From: Rubripirellula sp.
GTDB lineage: Bacteria; Planctomycetota; Planctomycetia; Pirellulales; Pirellulaceae
Direction of reading: 5' to 3'
DNA: 43,748 nucleotides
Assembly (NCBI GenBank): GCA_029245125.1
Contig: JAQWPZ010000030.1
Coordinates: 1-43,748, forward strand
In this document: in pieces, positions 9,758 to 20,000 of the stretch
Layout: every line of letters starts with the position of its first letter
How positions within the stretch are numbered: position 1 is the stretch's first letter
Notes under the pieces: generated by a model
Databases searched by the model: none
The model's input: the letters and a program-made list of their open reading frames with translations, nothing else
What the model was told of the DNA's origin: nothing
Position numbers and translations under genes: made by a program

Positions 9758-11548
9758 ATGGTTCCGCTAATGGGCCGGTTTTTACTTTCCGCACTCTTCT
9801 CCGCGGTTGTCTCGATCCCTCTCAGCGTGGGTCAAGAACCAGCAAATGCCAATCTTGATGTCCAGTACGTTGGCTCTCAAGCGTGCATTGCTTGTCACAA
9901 AAACGAACACCAGTCGTACCTGGAAACGAAACATAGCCGATCGATGGAACGGGTCGATCCCAACAAAGAGTTAACTTCGAAATCGTTCACGCACCAACTC
10001 ACGGGGAACGACTACGAAGTGATTCGCCGCGGTGACCAGTTAATCCACCGAGAGATTCTTCGCGGGACCGACGGGGCGGAGCTAGCAACAACCGAAAAGC
10101 CGATTGTTTACACCATTGGATCGGGTGATCATGGCAAAAGTTATGTCTACCAGGACGGTAAATTCTTTGGCCAATCCCCATTGTCGTTTTACGAGGGCAC
10201 CCAACGGTGGGCGATGTCCCCCGGGTACGATTTGCCCTTCCATCCTGGGTTTGGGCGTAAGCTGACTTCCGAATGTTTTTTTTGCCATGTCGGCAGCATT
10301 GACCAAAAACAGGGGAATCCAAACGATTTCACCGTCCAAGAAATTACGATCGGCTGCGAGCGTTGCCACGGCCCAGGTGAATTGCATGTCGCGCGTTACG
10401 AAACGACCGATCAGCCCATCGGGGACGATAACACCATCGTGAATCCGGTCAAATTGTCTCGGGAGCGATCTGAGGCGATCTGCCAACAGTGCCATTTGCA
10501 GGCTGCCGGGAAAGCACTGATGTCGGGGAAGGATGAATGGGACTACCGACCGGGACTTCCCCTGACGGATTATCGCATTGACTATCAGTATCGTCTCGGT
10601 GATGACACGATGCGTGTCGTGGGACATGTGGAGCAGTTGCATATGAGCAAGTGTTACCAACAGGCTGAGAGTTTGACTTGCATCACTTGCCATGATCCCC
10701 ACCACACGCCGCAACCGGGCGATACGCAGGCGTTCTACCGCTCCGTTTGTCTCTCTTGCCACGATGATGGAGCCTGTGGAGAGAGTTACCAGAAACGAAT
10801 CGACGTGGCGAATAATGACTGTTCCCAGTGTCACATGCCGGCACAAGACACTGAGGTGGCTCATACGGCGTTTCATCACCATCGAATTGGAATTCATGAT
10901 GGGACGAACTCAGGAGACGAGCCGATTGTTGGGTTGACGTCAGTGCTTGATGTATCACGACTGTCGGAACTCGATCGCCGCCGATGCGAAGCATTGGCGA
11001 AGTTCCAGGTGGCTCAGGAGCAGATTGAGAATCCGTTATTTCGAGACTACGGTATCGAGTCCGCGAAGGTGTTAATCGATGTCAAGAACAAGGGGAGGGC
11101 AGACGCCGATGTGAATACGATTCTTGCGATGTTGGCGCTCGCGCAGGGGCAACCGGCTATCTCGAAAGACTTGGCCAGCGAGGTAGTGAGCACAGAAAAC
11201 AAGCCATCTCGTCCTCGAATCGAATCGCTCCGGTTACTCGGCCAGCTCGCCTACCAGCGACGTGATTTCAAAAAGGCTGTTGAATACTACCGTGAAGTCA
11301 CCAAGTATCAGGCCGAGCCTTTTGATTACTTCCAGATGGGGGTCGCAGAGCAAAATTCAGGCGATTCTGCGAGTGCTGTGGCAGCTTTAACGACGGCGGT
11401 CGCACTGGCTCCAAATTATGTAGATGCGCATCAACTATTGAGCGCGATCCTGCGATTACAGGGGCGCACGCTCGAATCGGCCCGGCATGCTGATCTGGCT
11501 GAACGGCACAAGCTGCGTCTTGAGAAATTGCAGGCGACGACGCCTTAG
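9758..11548 (+). CDS. Heptahaem cytochrome c with C-terminal TPR
   Basis: Exported multihaem c-type cytochrome, about 596 residues from the ATG at 9758. An ATG at 9770 (MGRFLLSALFSAVVSIPLS) and a TTG at 9689 are alternatives; the signal peptide favours 9758 or 9770. Seven CXXCH haem sites lie at residues ~43 (CIACH), 173 (CFFCH), 200 (CERCH), 242 (CQQCH), 308 (CITCH), 331 (CLSCH) and 355 (CSQCH). The spacing and the IGCERCHGPGE pattern fit the cytochrome c554-like/multihaem-TPR class. Residues ~450-590 form TPR-like helices (for example FKKAVEYYREVTKYQAEPFDY). It is flanked on both sides by TPR/UnbV lipoprotein genes, which suggests a shared extracytoplasmic process. It may act in periplasmic electron transfer; no partner oxidase or reductase subunit is visible nearby. 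No membrane helix other than the signal is evident. Confidence 0.93.
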   Translation: MVPLMGRFLLSALFSAVVSIPLSVGQEPANANLDVQYVGSQACIACHKNEHQSYLETKHSRSMERVDPNKELTSKSFTHQLTGNDYEVIRRGDQLIHREILRGTDGAELATTEKPIVYTIGSGDHGKSYVYQDGKFFGQSPLSFYEGTQRWAMSPGYDLPFHPGFGRKLTSECFFCHVGSIDQKQGNPNDFTVQEITIGCERCHGPGELHVARYETTDQPIGDDNTIVNPVKLSRERSEAICQQCHLQAAGKALMSGKDEWDYRPGLPLTDYRIDYQYRLGDDTMRVVGHVEQLHMSKCYQQAESLTCITCHDPHHTPQPGDTQAFYRSVCLSCHDDGACGESYQKRIDVANNDCSQCHMPAQDTEVAHTAFHHHRIGIHDGTNSGDEPIVGLTSVLDVSRLSELDRRRCEALAKFQVAQEQIENPLFRDYGIESAKVLIDVKNKGRADADVNTILAMLALAQGQPAISKDLASEVVSTENKPSRPRIESLRLLGQLAYQRRDFKKAVEYYREVTKYQAEPFDYFQMGVAEQNSGDSASAVAALTTAVALAPNYVDAHQLLSAILRLQGRTLESARHADLAERHKLRLEKLQATTP

Positions 11549-11821
11549 CCGGGCGGAGAGCTCTGATCCTGTCCGTTTGCAGGTTCTGTTGAGAGGATGC
11601 GTCAGCGGCTCGTCCAGAGCGACCTCTGCTGCCTCAGGGCGTGTCTGCTGCCTCGACGAATCGATGCGGTTGCAGGAATCGTCATGATTCCGCCGGCTGT
11701 TATTGGTTTGGTGGCAGACGTCCCTGAAATGGTTTGCTGCGAGACGCCAGGCTGCCGAATCACCGACGGCTGATCCTAGATGCCGTGCGACATTAACGAG
11801 ACCGCGTGTGGTCCAGGTAAC

Positions 11822-14800
11822 TCACTTCGAGAGCGGCGTCGCATGAGGAAACGCCTCTGGATCATTTTGGATCAATAGAACGCGGCGGTCGGTCGGCATC
11901 TCAGGAAACGTTTGCTGTTGACCGTTTGGCCATGTCACAACGATTCGGTCAATGCGGGTTGTGTCGGCGAGTCCGAAGAACACGACTGGTTCATTCCGAC
12001 ACAGGTAGCCGTCACCTCCAACGATCCAATTTGTCCAGTTTCGTTCTCCTGCATAGACGTCGACCTGGGCACCAATTGCATCGCGTTCCGATTCAACGCC
12101 AACAAGTTGAATGGAAAGCCAGTGATGATCGGTCTCGGTTTGGTTCTCCATCAGGGCGGTCGGGGAACCGAGGTGCGTGATCAGCAGGTCCTGCTTGCCA
12201 TCCAAGTTAAAATCCAATTTCGCCATTCCGCGTCCCAGGTACTCGCCTTGCCAATAGGCGGAGGAATCTTCGACGTCCAAAAGCTGAAACTGATCGCCGA
12301 GGTTGACAAAGAGTTGTGGCGATTGTTCAAGCGGTTCACCAGGGGCTTTTTCGATGTTGCCGTTGGTGACAGCTAAGTCAGGGCGTCCGTCCAGGTTGTA
12401 ATCCAGTGCCTGGCATCCGAATCCAAGAACCGTCGCGCTGTCACGATGGAGTCGATACTGAACACAACGGTCTTGGAAAATTCCGCCTCGATTCATGAAC
12501 AGGCTGACTGGTTCTTGATAAAAATTGGTGATGTGAATATCGCGTTGCCCGTTGCCATCAAAGTCTGCCACCGCGATTCCCATGGAAGCGGTTTCAACAC
12601 CGCCAACTCCCAACGCGCACCCACTAACCGCAGCGATGTCGATCCACTTGTCCTCCTCAGGCGATCGCCGCCACAATTGATTCGCTCGAATATCATTGCC
12701 AACAAAAATCTCGTTGCCTGGCTTGCCATCCCAATCGGCGATGACGACACCCAAGCCTGTGCTGGCATCATCGCTTGAGTCGCTGACGCTTCGATGCAGC
12801 ATGTTGCCACTGCCGTCGTTCACAGCGATCGAGTCGATGCCGGGCTGAAACGAGCTGGGAGAGACAGTCAGAATGTCACCGTTTTCATTCGTCTTTGGGC
12901 GATCCAGCATGTCAATGTCTTCGACGTACTGAAGTGAGTAGAGATCGGGGAGTGAATCACCGGTGAGGTCCCCCATCGCGACCGAACTGGTCAAGATTTT
13001 GTGCTCATTGTCTGGGTCAAAAACCTGTCGTTTGAATGTGCCATCGCCATTGTTGATCAGCAGGACTTTGTTGCCAATGTTCGCGACGACCAAGTCTGGG
13101 AAGCCATCCTGGTTCCAGTCTCCGCTGGTGAGTCCAACGGAGTAGCGAGTGTCTTGCACACCGGCTGATTCGGTGACATCCACCAGGCGACCGTCGACGT
13201 TGCGATAAAGAACATTTGAGAGTTCACCCAGCATCGATGGAGGGTCGCCGCTGCCTTGCGCTAAGTGAATATCAATTACGCCGTCGAGGTCATAGTCGAG
13301 TGCTGCGATCCCACCACCGAGCGACTGGTAAAGTGCAAATCGATAGGGGACTGCTTGGCTGGCGACTTGGTAAGTGTGGTTTAAACCAACCTCGCCGGCA
13401 ACATTTTTAAAGATGGCGGGGGCAAAGGTTTTGATTTGCTCAGCTTGACTGAGGGAAGTAGTGCCTGCTGTTTCGGTGAGTTGGATATCTGGCAGCGGAT
13501 ATTGGTCGAGGTCGATGCCACACAGCCGATCGTTGCGATTGGGGAAGGCTTCTTCAGAACGAAACAGCGCTGATCGACGCTGGTTGAATAACTCCATCTC
13601 CGCCGGTGCTGCTTTTCTTTGAAACGCTTCAAACATTCGCCATGTCATTGCTTCGAGCGGTCGCTGCAATTGGTCCAGACCCTCCGCAACCTTGCGATAG
13701 GAATCGGGGGCAGGTGTTTCGGATTGGCCTATCTCGTTACTGGCTAAGGTAACCTGACGCTGAATTCCATAGCGATCCATCCACAGATCCGCTTGCTCGG
13801 GTTGGCTTAGTGCGGTCAGTGATTGATGCATCCGCCGCATAGCACCAATGTTGGTTGGATCGCGAACAAGGGCTTCACCTAAGGCTCGAATCGCTTCTTC
13901 GAATCGACGTTCGGACACTAAATAGGCGCCGATGGCGGCCCAGTACTCACTGAATTGCTGAACGGATTGATCTGCGTTGTTTAGCCACCACTGAAATCGT
14001 TCAAGATCTTGGGCTTCGATTGCTAACAAGCCGTAAAAGGCGATGATTGACGGGGAAGCGGTTCCGGATTGGACCGATTCGTCTAACGCTTCGACTGCTT
14101 CGACATGGCGATTGGCGGTGTACAGCATTCGTGCCGTCGCGGCAGGCCCGATCGGATAGTAGGGTCTCGGGCCGGTGGCGGGTTGATTGGGGTCGTCCAG
14201 AATCGCGTGTCCGAGCACCATTAAGGCGTGCAATTCATCTTGCTGGATGTTGCCCATGCGGCACAACGCATGTAGGTGAACTGCCGCCTCGTGCCGGCGG
14301 CCCTGTCGGTTGTACAGATAAGCAAGTTGTCGGTGAGCCACCGCGACATCCCCAGCAAGTTCCAAGACCTTGCGATATCTTGATTCTGCTTGGTCGTATT
14401 GTTCCAAAGACATGCACCAATCGGCTGCCTGACCAAGGGCAGGGAGACCCGCCTCGGGATGTTCCACAGGGATAGAATCCAGCATTTCGATGGCAGAGCG
14501 ATAGTCACCGGTGTCGGCCTTGAGAATGGCCATGCGAAACAGGACTTCTGCATCACTGGGGTCGGCAATCAGCAGCTCTCGAAACGCTGCAGTGGCCTCT
14601 TCCACTTTCCCATCGCGGATTAGTGACATTGCCCGTTCCAGCGTTTGGTCGCGGTCAAGGGAAGGTGGCGTCTCCACTTGCTTTGTCTCGACTTCGGCAA
14701 CCGGGGCCACAGTAGGGGCCGCGAGAGTTTCAGATTCGGGATTGGGAGCGTCCGGGGAGCGATCGCAGCCGGCCGTGGTGAACCAGACGCAGGAGAGCAG

Positions 14801-14833
14801 CAGAGCTACGAGCCGAAGCATTTTCGGGTGCAT
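11822..14833 (-). CDS. TPR / FG-GAP propeller / ASPIC-UnbV lipoprotein (type A, copy 2)
   Basis: Predicted lipoprotein of 1003 residues, with lipobox TTAGC and lipid cysteine at residue 23. An ATG four codons in (MLRLVALLL) could also be the start. TPR-like repeats cover ~65-400, with ADWCMSLEQYDQAESRYRKV closely paralleling the gene at 3300. The junction motif is GIDLDQYPLP. The propeller repeats include DYDLDGVIDIHLAQG, DWNQDGFPDLVVANIG, DLTGDSLPDLY and DFNLDGKQDLLITH. The UnbV end has SERDAIGAQV, GGDGYLCRNE and VTWPNG. As in the other type A protein, the loop that carries cysteines in types B and C has none (region near + strand 12810-12940). It converges on the cytochrome gene with a 273-base gap in which I see no clear terminator. 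Confidence 0.93.
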   Translation of the reverse strand: MHPKMLRLVALLLSCVWFTTAGCDRSPDAPNPESETLAAPTVAPVAEVETKQVETPPSLDRDQTLERAMSLIRDGKVEEATAAFRELLIADPSDAEVLFRMAILKADTGDYRSAIEMLDSIPVEHPEAGLPALGQAADWCMSLEQYDQAESRYRKVLELAGDVAVAHRQLAYLYNRQGRRHEAAVHLHALCRMGNIQQDELHALMVLGHAILDDPNQPATGPRPYYPIGPAATARMLYTANRHVEAVEALDESVQSGTASPSIIAFYGLLAIEAQDLERFQWWLNNADQSVQQFSEYWAAIGAYLVSERRFEEAIRALGEALVRDPTNIGAMRRMHQSLTALSQPEQADLWMDRYGIQRQVTLASNEIGQSETPAPDSYRKVAEGLDQLQRPLEAMTWRMFEAFQRKAAPAEMELFNQRRSALFRSEEAFPNRNDRLCGIDLDQYPLPDIQLTETAGTTSLSQAEQIKTFAPAIFKNVAGEVGLNHTYQVASQAVPYRFALYQSLGGGIAALDYDLDGVIDIHLAQGSGDPPSMLGELSNVLYRNVDGRLVDVTESAGVQDTRYSVGLTSGDWNQDGFPDLVVANIGNKVLLINNGDGTFKRQVFDPDNEHKILTSSVAMGDLTGDSLPDLYSLQYVEDIDMLDRPKTNENGDILTVSPSSFQPGIDSIAVNDGSGNMLHRSVSDSSDDASTGLGVVIADWDGKPGNEIFVGNDIRANQLWRRSPEEDKWIDIAAVSGCALGVGGVETASMGIAVADFDGNGQRDIHITNFYQEPVSLFMNRGGIFQDRCVQYRLHRDSATVLGFGCQALDYNLDGRPDLAVTNGNIEKAPGEPLEQSPQLFVNLGDQFQLLDVEDSSAYWQGEYLGRGMAKLDFNLDGKQDLLITHLGSPTALMENQTETDHHWLSIQLVGVESERDAIGAQVDVYAGERNWTNWIVGGDGYLCRNEPVVFFGLADTTRIDRIVVTWPNGQQQTFPEMPTDRRVLLIQNDPEAFPHATPLSK

Positions 14834-14885
14834 GGTGGAGGATGAGCGAAATGTCGGAAAGGAGCTGGAAGGCGTGCAGGGATTC

Positions 14886-14913
14886 GTGGTTTGCGATCCG
14901 TGGTTTGCGATCC
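14886..14913. repeat. 14-bp direct tandem repeat, two copies
   Basis: Two perfect adjoining copies of GTGGTTTGCGATCC, followed by a partial third (GTGG). It lies about 50 bases upstream of the type A copy 2 start on the minus strand. It is probably replication slippage; a regulatory role is possible but not shown. Confidence 0.7.
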
Positions 14914-15111
14914 GTGGGCAGTAACCGTTTTGCCGCTGCGGTCACAAAGCGGTAACGCCAGTATATCGGCAGACGCAAAACTTGGTGTATCTGCTTCAAC
15001 TTCCAGGCGATCATGAATCACGTTTGAGCTCTGAAATCTCATCCTATCGGACCTAATCCTAATGAGGCCTGTTTCGATCGAACGAGCTTGTCTCAGATCG
15101 CGGCTGGCGCA

Positions 15112-15144
15112 TAAAAAACGGGCGTGGTCAGGTGACCACGCCCG
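15112..15144 (-). terminator. Intrinsic terminator of the DUF1559 gene
   Basis: A perfect 12-bp stem (CGGGCGTGGTCA at 15119-15130 with TGACCACGCCCG at 15133-15144) is followed on the minus strand by six Ts (15113-15118). It starts 33 bases after the DUF1559 stop, which makes it a textbook factor-independent terminator. Confidence 0.92.
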
Positions 15145-15177
15145 CGAACTTGTTCTCGTGAAAAGAGTGATTAAACC

Positions 15178-16416
15178 TTACTGGTTCAATTGATCTTCCA
15201 CTGTTTCGCCCGACGATCGAGTTCCCAGAGCACCCCACAAGCCGTATGGACTTTCTTTTCCAGCTTGCGAGTTGATCGGGATACCGTTGACGTTGTCGTT
15301 ACGACCGTAAGGAACCTGATCTTGATTGCCAGCTTCGATCGAATCGGTAATGAAGATAACCGCCCCGTCAGCCATCAGGATGTGAGCACCACCTTGGTGA
15401 TAGCTGGAAGCACAGAATGCACCACCACCACCGTGCCAACGCTGGATGTTGTAGCTGTTTGGTGGCAGGATTGTGTGGAAGGTCGCGTACATTGGACGAC
15501 CGTCTGACCATCGGCGACCACGTTGGTGGTTCGCATTTCCGTCGAAACAAGGCTTGCCACCACATTGTGGGATACCGCCATTGTTAGGCTCGGTGTTCAC
15601 GAAAGCGGGACGCTTTGGATCAAGGAACTGCTTTGCGAACGATGGTGGTTGATCCCACACGTTGTTATCGAGTTCGATCATGGTAGCGGCGGCGCGGAAG
15701 GTTCGGTCACCGACGATGTTCTCACCAGCCATAATGGTGTTGGAAAGACCATCTTTGATGTCACGGAACTTCGTGAACACGCGGTTTCGGAATGTACCCC
15801 GACCCCATCGTGTAGCGGCTTCGTGGCCCCAAGTGCCGTTGGTGATTTCGACGCCGTAATCATCGATACCGCTGTGCTGCTGCTCAAAAATGGCATCGCC
15901 AGTACAAACGGTGTAGTTCGAAAACGCGACGCGGTTGCTGGCCGCTTCGATTGGATCGCTCGGGCAACGGTAGGTTGGAACCTGTGTTAGCCAAGGCTGA
16001 TAGTCTTGGCTCCACGGCACGGGACCCATCGAAGGCCACGCAGGGTTCTTGATCGAACCATTACGTCGCTTGTTGTACGGATTGGAGACTTGCTCCCAGA
16101 GGGCTTGCTGCTCAACGAATGGCAGTGTGCCAACGAGCCAGCTCAACCAGTTACGGTTGCTCAGGTCACCGCTGTTGATGTTCCGGATTCGATAAGTACC
16201 ACCGCAGTTTTTCGGTAGGTTCTTATAAGCAGAGTGATAGTTGTGCAGTCCCAAGCCGATTTGCTTGAAGTTGTTACTGCAACTCATTCGGCGTGCGGCC
16301 TCGCGGGCAGCCTGAACGGCTGGCAGCAAAAGACCGACCAAAACGCCAATGATGGCGATCACCACCAATAGCTCGACGAGCGTAAAACCCGCCTTCTTCT
16401 TGCGGACAGAAGACAT
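15178..16416 (-). CDS. DUF1559 pseudopilin-like protein
   Basis: Protein of 412 residues. The N-terminus RKKKAGFTLVELLVVIAIIG is a type IV/type II-secretion prepilin signal, with predicted processing between G and F and the conserved glutamate five residues later. The adjoining LLLPAVQAAREAARRMSCSN is the hallmark of planctomycete DUF1559 proteins. The C-terminus has the family's closing motif HILMADGAVIFITDSI. These proteins occur in many copies in planctomycetes; the role is unsettled, possibly surface pseudopili or cell-envelope assembly. A ribosome binding site AGGAG lies at 16423-16427, seven bases before the ATG. A small lipoprotein gene lies just upstream on the same strand, separated by a hairpin, and a strong terminator lies downstream. 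Confidence 0.95.
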   Translation of the reverse strand: MSSVRKKKAGFTLVELLVVIAIIGVLVGLLLPAVQAAREAARRMSCSNNFKQIGLGLHNYHSAYKNLPKNCGGTYRIRNINSGDLSNRNWLSWLVGTLPFVEQQALWEQVSNPYNKRRNGSIKNPAWPSMGPVPWSQDYQPWLTQVPTYRCPSDPIEAASNRVAFSNYTVCTGDAIFEQQHSGIDDYGVEITNGTWGHEAATRWGRGTFRNRVFTKFRDIKDGLSNTIMAGENIVGDRTFRAAATMIELDNNVWDQPPSFAKQFLDPKRPAFVNTEPNNGGIPQCGGKPCFDGNANHQRGRRWSDGRPMYATFHTILPPNSYNIQRWHGGGGAFCASSYHQGGAHILMADGAVIFITDSIEAGNQDQVPYGRNDNVNGIPINSQAGKESPYGLWGALGTRSSGETVEDQLNQ

Positions 16417-16536
16417 AGAGTACTCCTCAGAAGGAAAAAAAGATGATTACGATAGCGAGAGCGTTGCCTCTCCGATCGGATGAGGAAACTCACGCAAGCT
16501 TGTAAGTCTAGAAGTAATGTCCTTGCGATACAAGGA

Positions 16537-16572
16537 AAATTCTCGCCCTAAATGACGACAGGGCGAGAATTT
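16537..16572 (-). terminator. 13-bp hairpin after the small lipoprotein gene
   Basis: AAATTCTCGCCCT (16537-16549) pairs perfectly with AGGGCGAGAATTT (16560-16572) around a 10-base loop. On the minus strand the stem ends in TTTT, so it can act as a terminator or as a partial terminator between the small lipoprotein gene and the DUF1559 gene. The stem is A/T-symmetric and could work in either direction. Confidence 0.75.
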
Positions 16573-16621
16573 GAACCGGAGGAATTTGCAGGAGGGGTAA
16601 TCGATCCACTCCGCAGTTCTC

Positions 16622-16810
16622 TCACTGCGATTGTTGACGTTCCATATCGGCTTCGAGAGCTTGCATGTAATCCTCGTCTTCCGCCTCTTCCTCAGCGGTT
16701 GCAAGCTCAGATTCAGTGAAGGTTGTTTCGGTGCTGGTCGAGCAGCCAGTGATGCACAAAGCCGAGACAAAAACCATCGCGAACAGTGGCAAAAAGAATT
16801 TTCGTGTCAT
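16622..16810 (-). CDS. Small acidic lipoprotein
   Basis: Sixty-two residues beginning MTRKFFLPLFAMVFVSALCITGC: a basic start, a hydrophobic segment and lipobox ITGC with the lipid cysteine at residue 23. The mature part is only about 40 residues and strongly acidic (ATAEEEAEDEDYMQ). No known domain is recognised. It lies directly upstream of the DUF1559 gene in the same orientation, an arrangement often seen in planctomycetes, so a functional link is plausible but inferred. A perfect 13-bp hairpin lies between them. No clear Shine-Dalgarno sequence precedes the ATG. Confidence 0.75.
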   Translation of the reverse strand: MTRKFFLPLFAMVFVSALCITGCSTSTETTFTESELATAEEEAEDEDYMQALEADMERQQSQ

Positions 16811-17018
16811 GATCGGTGGGATCCGAAATAAAGGGTGGATAAAAGGACAGCCCCTCCATAGAGCGTTTTAACAGAACTAGCGAGTGTCAACCATCAATTT
16901 GTTACAGTCAAGGACTCAGCCGTTATAATTCACCCGGGTGCGACACGATCGTCCTCCATCGAAGGTGTTCGTGTGTTCACTATTGTTTTAGCGCTGGTTT
17001 TAACGCTGGTTAGTTGAG

Positions 17019-20000
17019 GTGTCATTGAATCGTATCGCTCTCGGACATCGACTGTCTTGGATCGTGCTTCTAGGGTTGGTGATGCCGGTGGGATGCCGCC
17101 AACGGCAATCAACCGAAGTTCCTGGCAATGTTGATGGTTCTGCCAGTGGAGAGGCGGAAAGGCCGATTAACCATTGGGAATCTGCAACGCGAGCTCTCTC
17201 TCGCGGTAATTTGGAGGTGGCCGATGCCGAGTTGCGGAATCATCTGATCACCGCACCGGATGATGTGAAGGCATTGGAGCTTTCGGGTGATGTGGCAGCG
17301 CGGCTTCGCGACCCCGCTCGCGCGGTAGCTCATTATCGCGGTGTCCTCGCAGTCGAGGGTGTTGCCCCGACAGCGTCACTGCTTTCTAAATTGGCGGTTG
17401 AGCTGATGGCCACCGGCAGTGCCTATGAATGTCTGCAGGTTTTGCAGCAGCGGGCCGCTGAGTATCCGCAAAATGCCGAGGCACACGCAGAATCAATTGG
17501 TTTGGCCGCGATGCTCGGTTTGGCGCAACAGACGCTGCCGTCGATGCGTTGGTTGACTCAGCATGGCCAGGGGGATCCCGAATTACTGCAGGTTTTAGCG
17601 GATCCACGACGAGTCGAAGCGGATGGCGAGTGGTGTGGGGAGCTGCTCGAGGAGAATCCGAGCGATCTGCGACCGGAATTCGGTTTGGCGCAAGTCGCTG
17701 ACGTTAAGATGCGCTGGGATGACGTTACTAATCGCCTGGCACCCGTTCTGAAACGCCATCCAGAATTCATTCCTGCTCACAATCTTTACGGGCTGGCGCT
17801 CGTCCAGCAGGGGCGTTTTGACGAATTGAACCAGTGGCACGAGCGACTTCCCGCAGCTGCTCGCCAGGCGGCTAGCTATTGGATGGTCGCAGGTTTATGG
17901 GCACGGCATCGAGACCGGCCTGGGCAGGCTGCGCGGGCGTTTTGGACCGCTTTAAGCATTGATCAGGCAAGCTACCCCGAGGCACTCCCCCATCTGTTGT
18001 TTGCGTTGAACCAGATCGATCGAGCGAGTGAAGCCGAGCAAGTCTTGGAGCAGATAGTTCGGCGGACGAATCTGCGAGATCGACTGAAAACGCACTTGGA
18101 ACGCGAAGGTCGGTCACAAGAAGCCGCCTTGGGGGTTGCCCGGGCGATGCTCGACTTGGGGCGATATTGGGAAGCCGAGGGTTGGGCGCGGCTTGCTGTG
18201 TCACTTCCCGATCAGCTGCAAGCTGATATCCGTGATCAGTACATGGAGATTCGATCGAAGCTCACTGTTCAGACGCCGTGGCAACTGCCCGAGTACGATT
18301 TGGGTCAACGAATTGATTTGAGTGATCTGCCCGAAGTCGACTGGGGTGGGGCGGTCGCTGCAGAGTCGAAAAGAGGCTTAGCCCAGACAGGGACGGTGCG
18401 ATTTGCCCAACAGGCTAGCGAGCGAGGACTAGTGCACGAGACGAAATTTGCCGAAACACCGGGGGTCTCAGGACACTCCATTTACCAAAGTGTGGGTGGG
18501 GGCGTTGGGGTAATCGATTTTGATCTCGATGGCTGGCCTGATTTGGCCGTTGCAGTGCTCGACGGACATCCACTCCAGTTGGATTCAGCTCCTAACCGGC
18601 TCTTTCGAAATCTAAATGGGCAATTCGCTGATGTTGCGAAGCCGGCCGGCTATCACGACCGAGGGTTTGGGCAAGGCATCTGCGTCGGTGATTTCAATGA
18701 GGATGGTTTTCCCGATTTACTCGACGCCAATATCGGTCGGAATCGTTTGTATCGAAACAATGGCGATGGCACTTTCAGTGAGGTCTCGCTCCAGGTTGGG
18801 CTCGATGGTGAGCATTGGACAACCTGTGGCTTGATCGCCGATATCGATGGTGATGGAGTCGCCGATCTGTATGAGGTCGCTTACTGCGCGGGCAAACAAC
18901 CTTACGAAAAAGAATGTCGCACCACCAAAGGCTTGGCGACCTGTGTGCCACTCGATTTCGACCCTGAGCCCGATCGAGTTTGGCGTGGGCGTGGTGACGG
19001 TACGTTTGACGATGTCACGTCAGAATGGATGGTTCAGAATTCACCTGGGCGGGGACTTGGAATCGTAGCTGCTCAGATGGACTCCCACCCAGGACTCGAT
19101 CTGTACGTCGCGAATGACATGACCGTCAATCATCTCTGGTCGACCCGAAGCAATGAGGATGGCTTGGTCGATGTTGGGCTTCTGTCAGGTTTGGGGGTTA
19201 GTGGACGATCGCAGTCGCAGGCTTCGATGGGTATCGCAGCAGGTGACCCAGATGGTGATGGCGATCTCGATCTTTTTTTGTCCCACTTCGCGAACGATCA
19301 CAATACGTTCTATGAACAAATTGCTCCCGGTTTCTGGGCCGATCGATCATTTCAAGTTGGACTCGCCCAGCCCTCGATGCCAATGTTAGGCTTTGGTACG
19401 GAGTGGGCCGATTTCGATAATAACGGATCGCTCGAATTGGTGATTGCCAATGGGCATGTCGACGAGGTCGAAGGCTCTGAAACGCTTTATCGTATGCCGC
19501 CGCAATTGTTCCAACTTGATGACGAACAACGGTGGGTCGAAGCGAACCATGAATCGCTGGGTAGCTATTTCAGCAGAGATCAATTGGGACGAGCATTGGT
19601 CACTCTGGATGCAGATCGGGATGGCCGAGTTGATTTGGCGATTACCGAGATCTACGGTTCGCTTGCATTGTTGATCAATCAATCAGTTCAAGTTGGCGAC
19701 TCGGTTGACTTTGCCTTCACATCGACGACCGGGCAGCGCGACGCGATCGGCACAAAATTGTCGTGTCGCGTTGATGGTCGCGATGTCACGATGCAATTGT
19801 CGGCAGGTGATGGTTACATGTGTAGTAACCAACGTCGTCTTCATCTTGGTGTTGGGGTCGCAAATGAATTGGAAGATGTTGTCGTAACCTGGCCGTCGGG
19901 AACTCGTGAATCTTTCGGTACTCTGCCGGTCTCGTTCGGTTATCGGATCGTCGAAGGATCTGGGGAAGCTTTTGCCTATCATCAACAACAATCGTCTGAT

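Larger units (their letters stand above)
14834..15177. other. Intergenic region with 14-bp tandem repeat and terminator
   Basis: No gene is recognised here. The unit GTGGTTTGCGATCC occurs twice in tandem (14886-14899 and 14900-14913). A strong terminator for the DUF1559 gene lies at 15112-15144 and is listed separately. The part next to 14834 should hold the promoter of the minus-strand lipoprotein gene. Confidence 0.6.

Noticed and set aside
10082..10897. 271-residue minus-strand open frame opposite the cytochrome
   Set aside because: The plus strand carries seven haem motifs in frame; the antisense product has no recognisable features.
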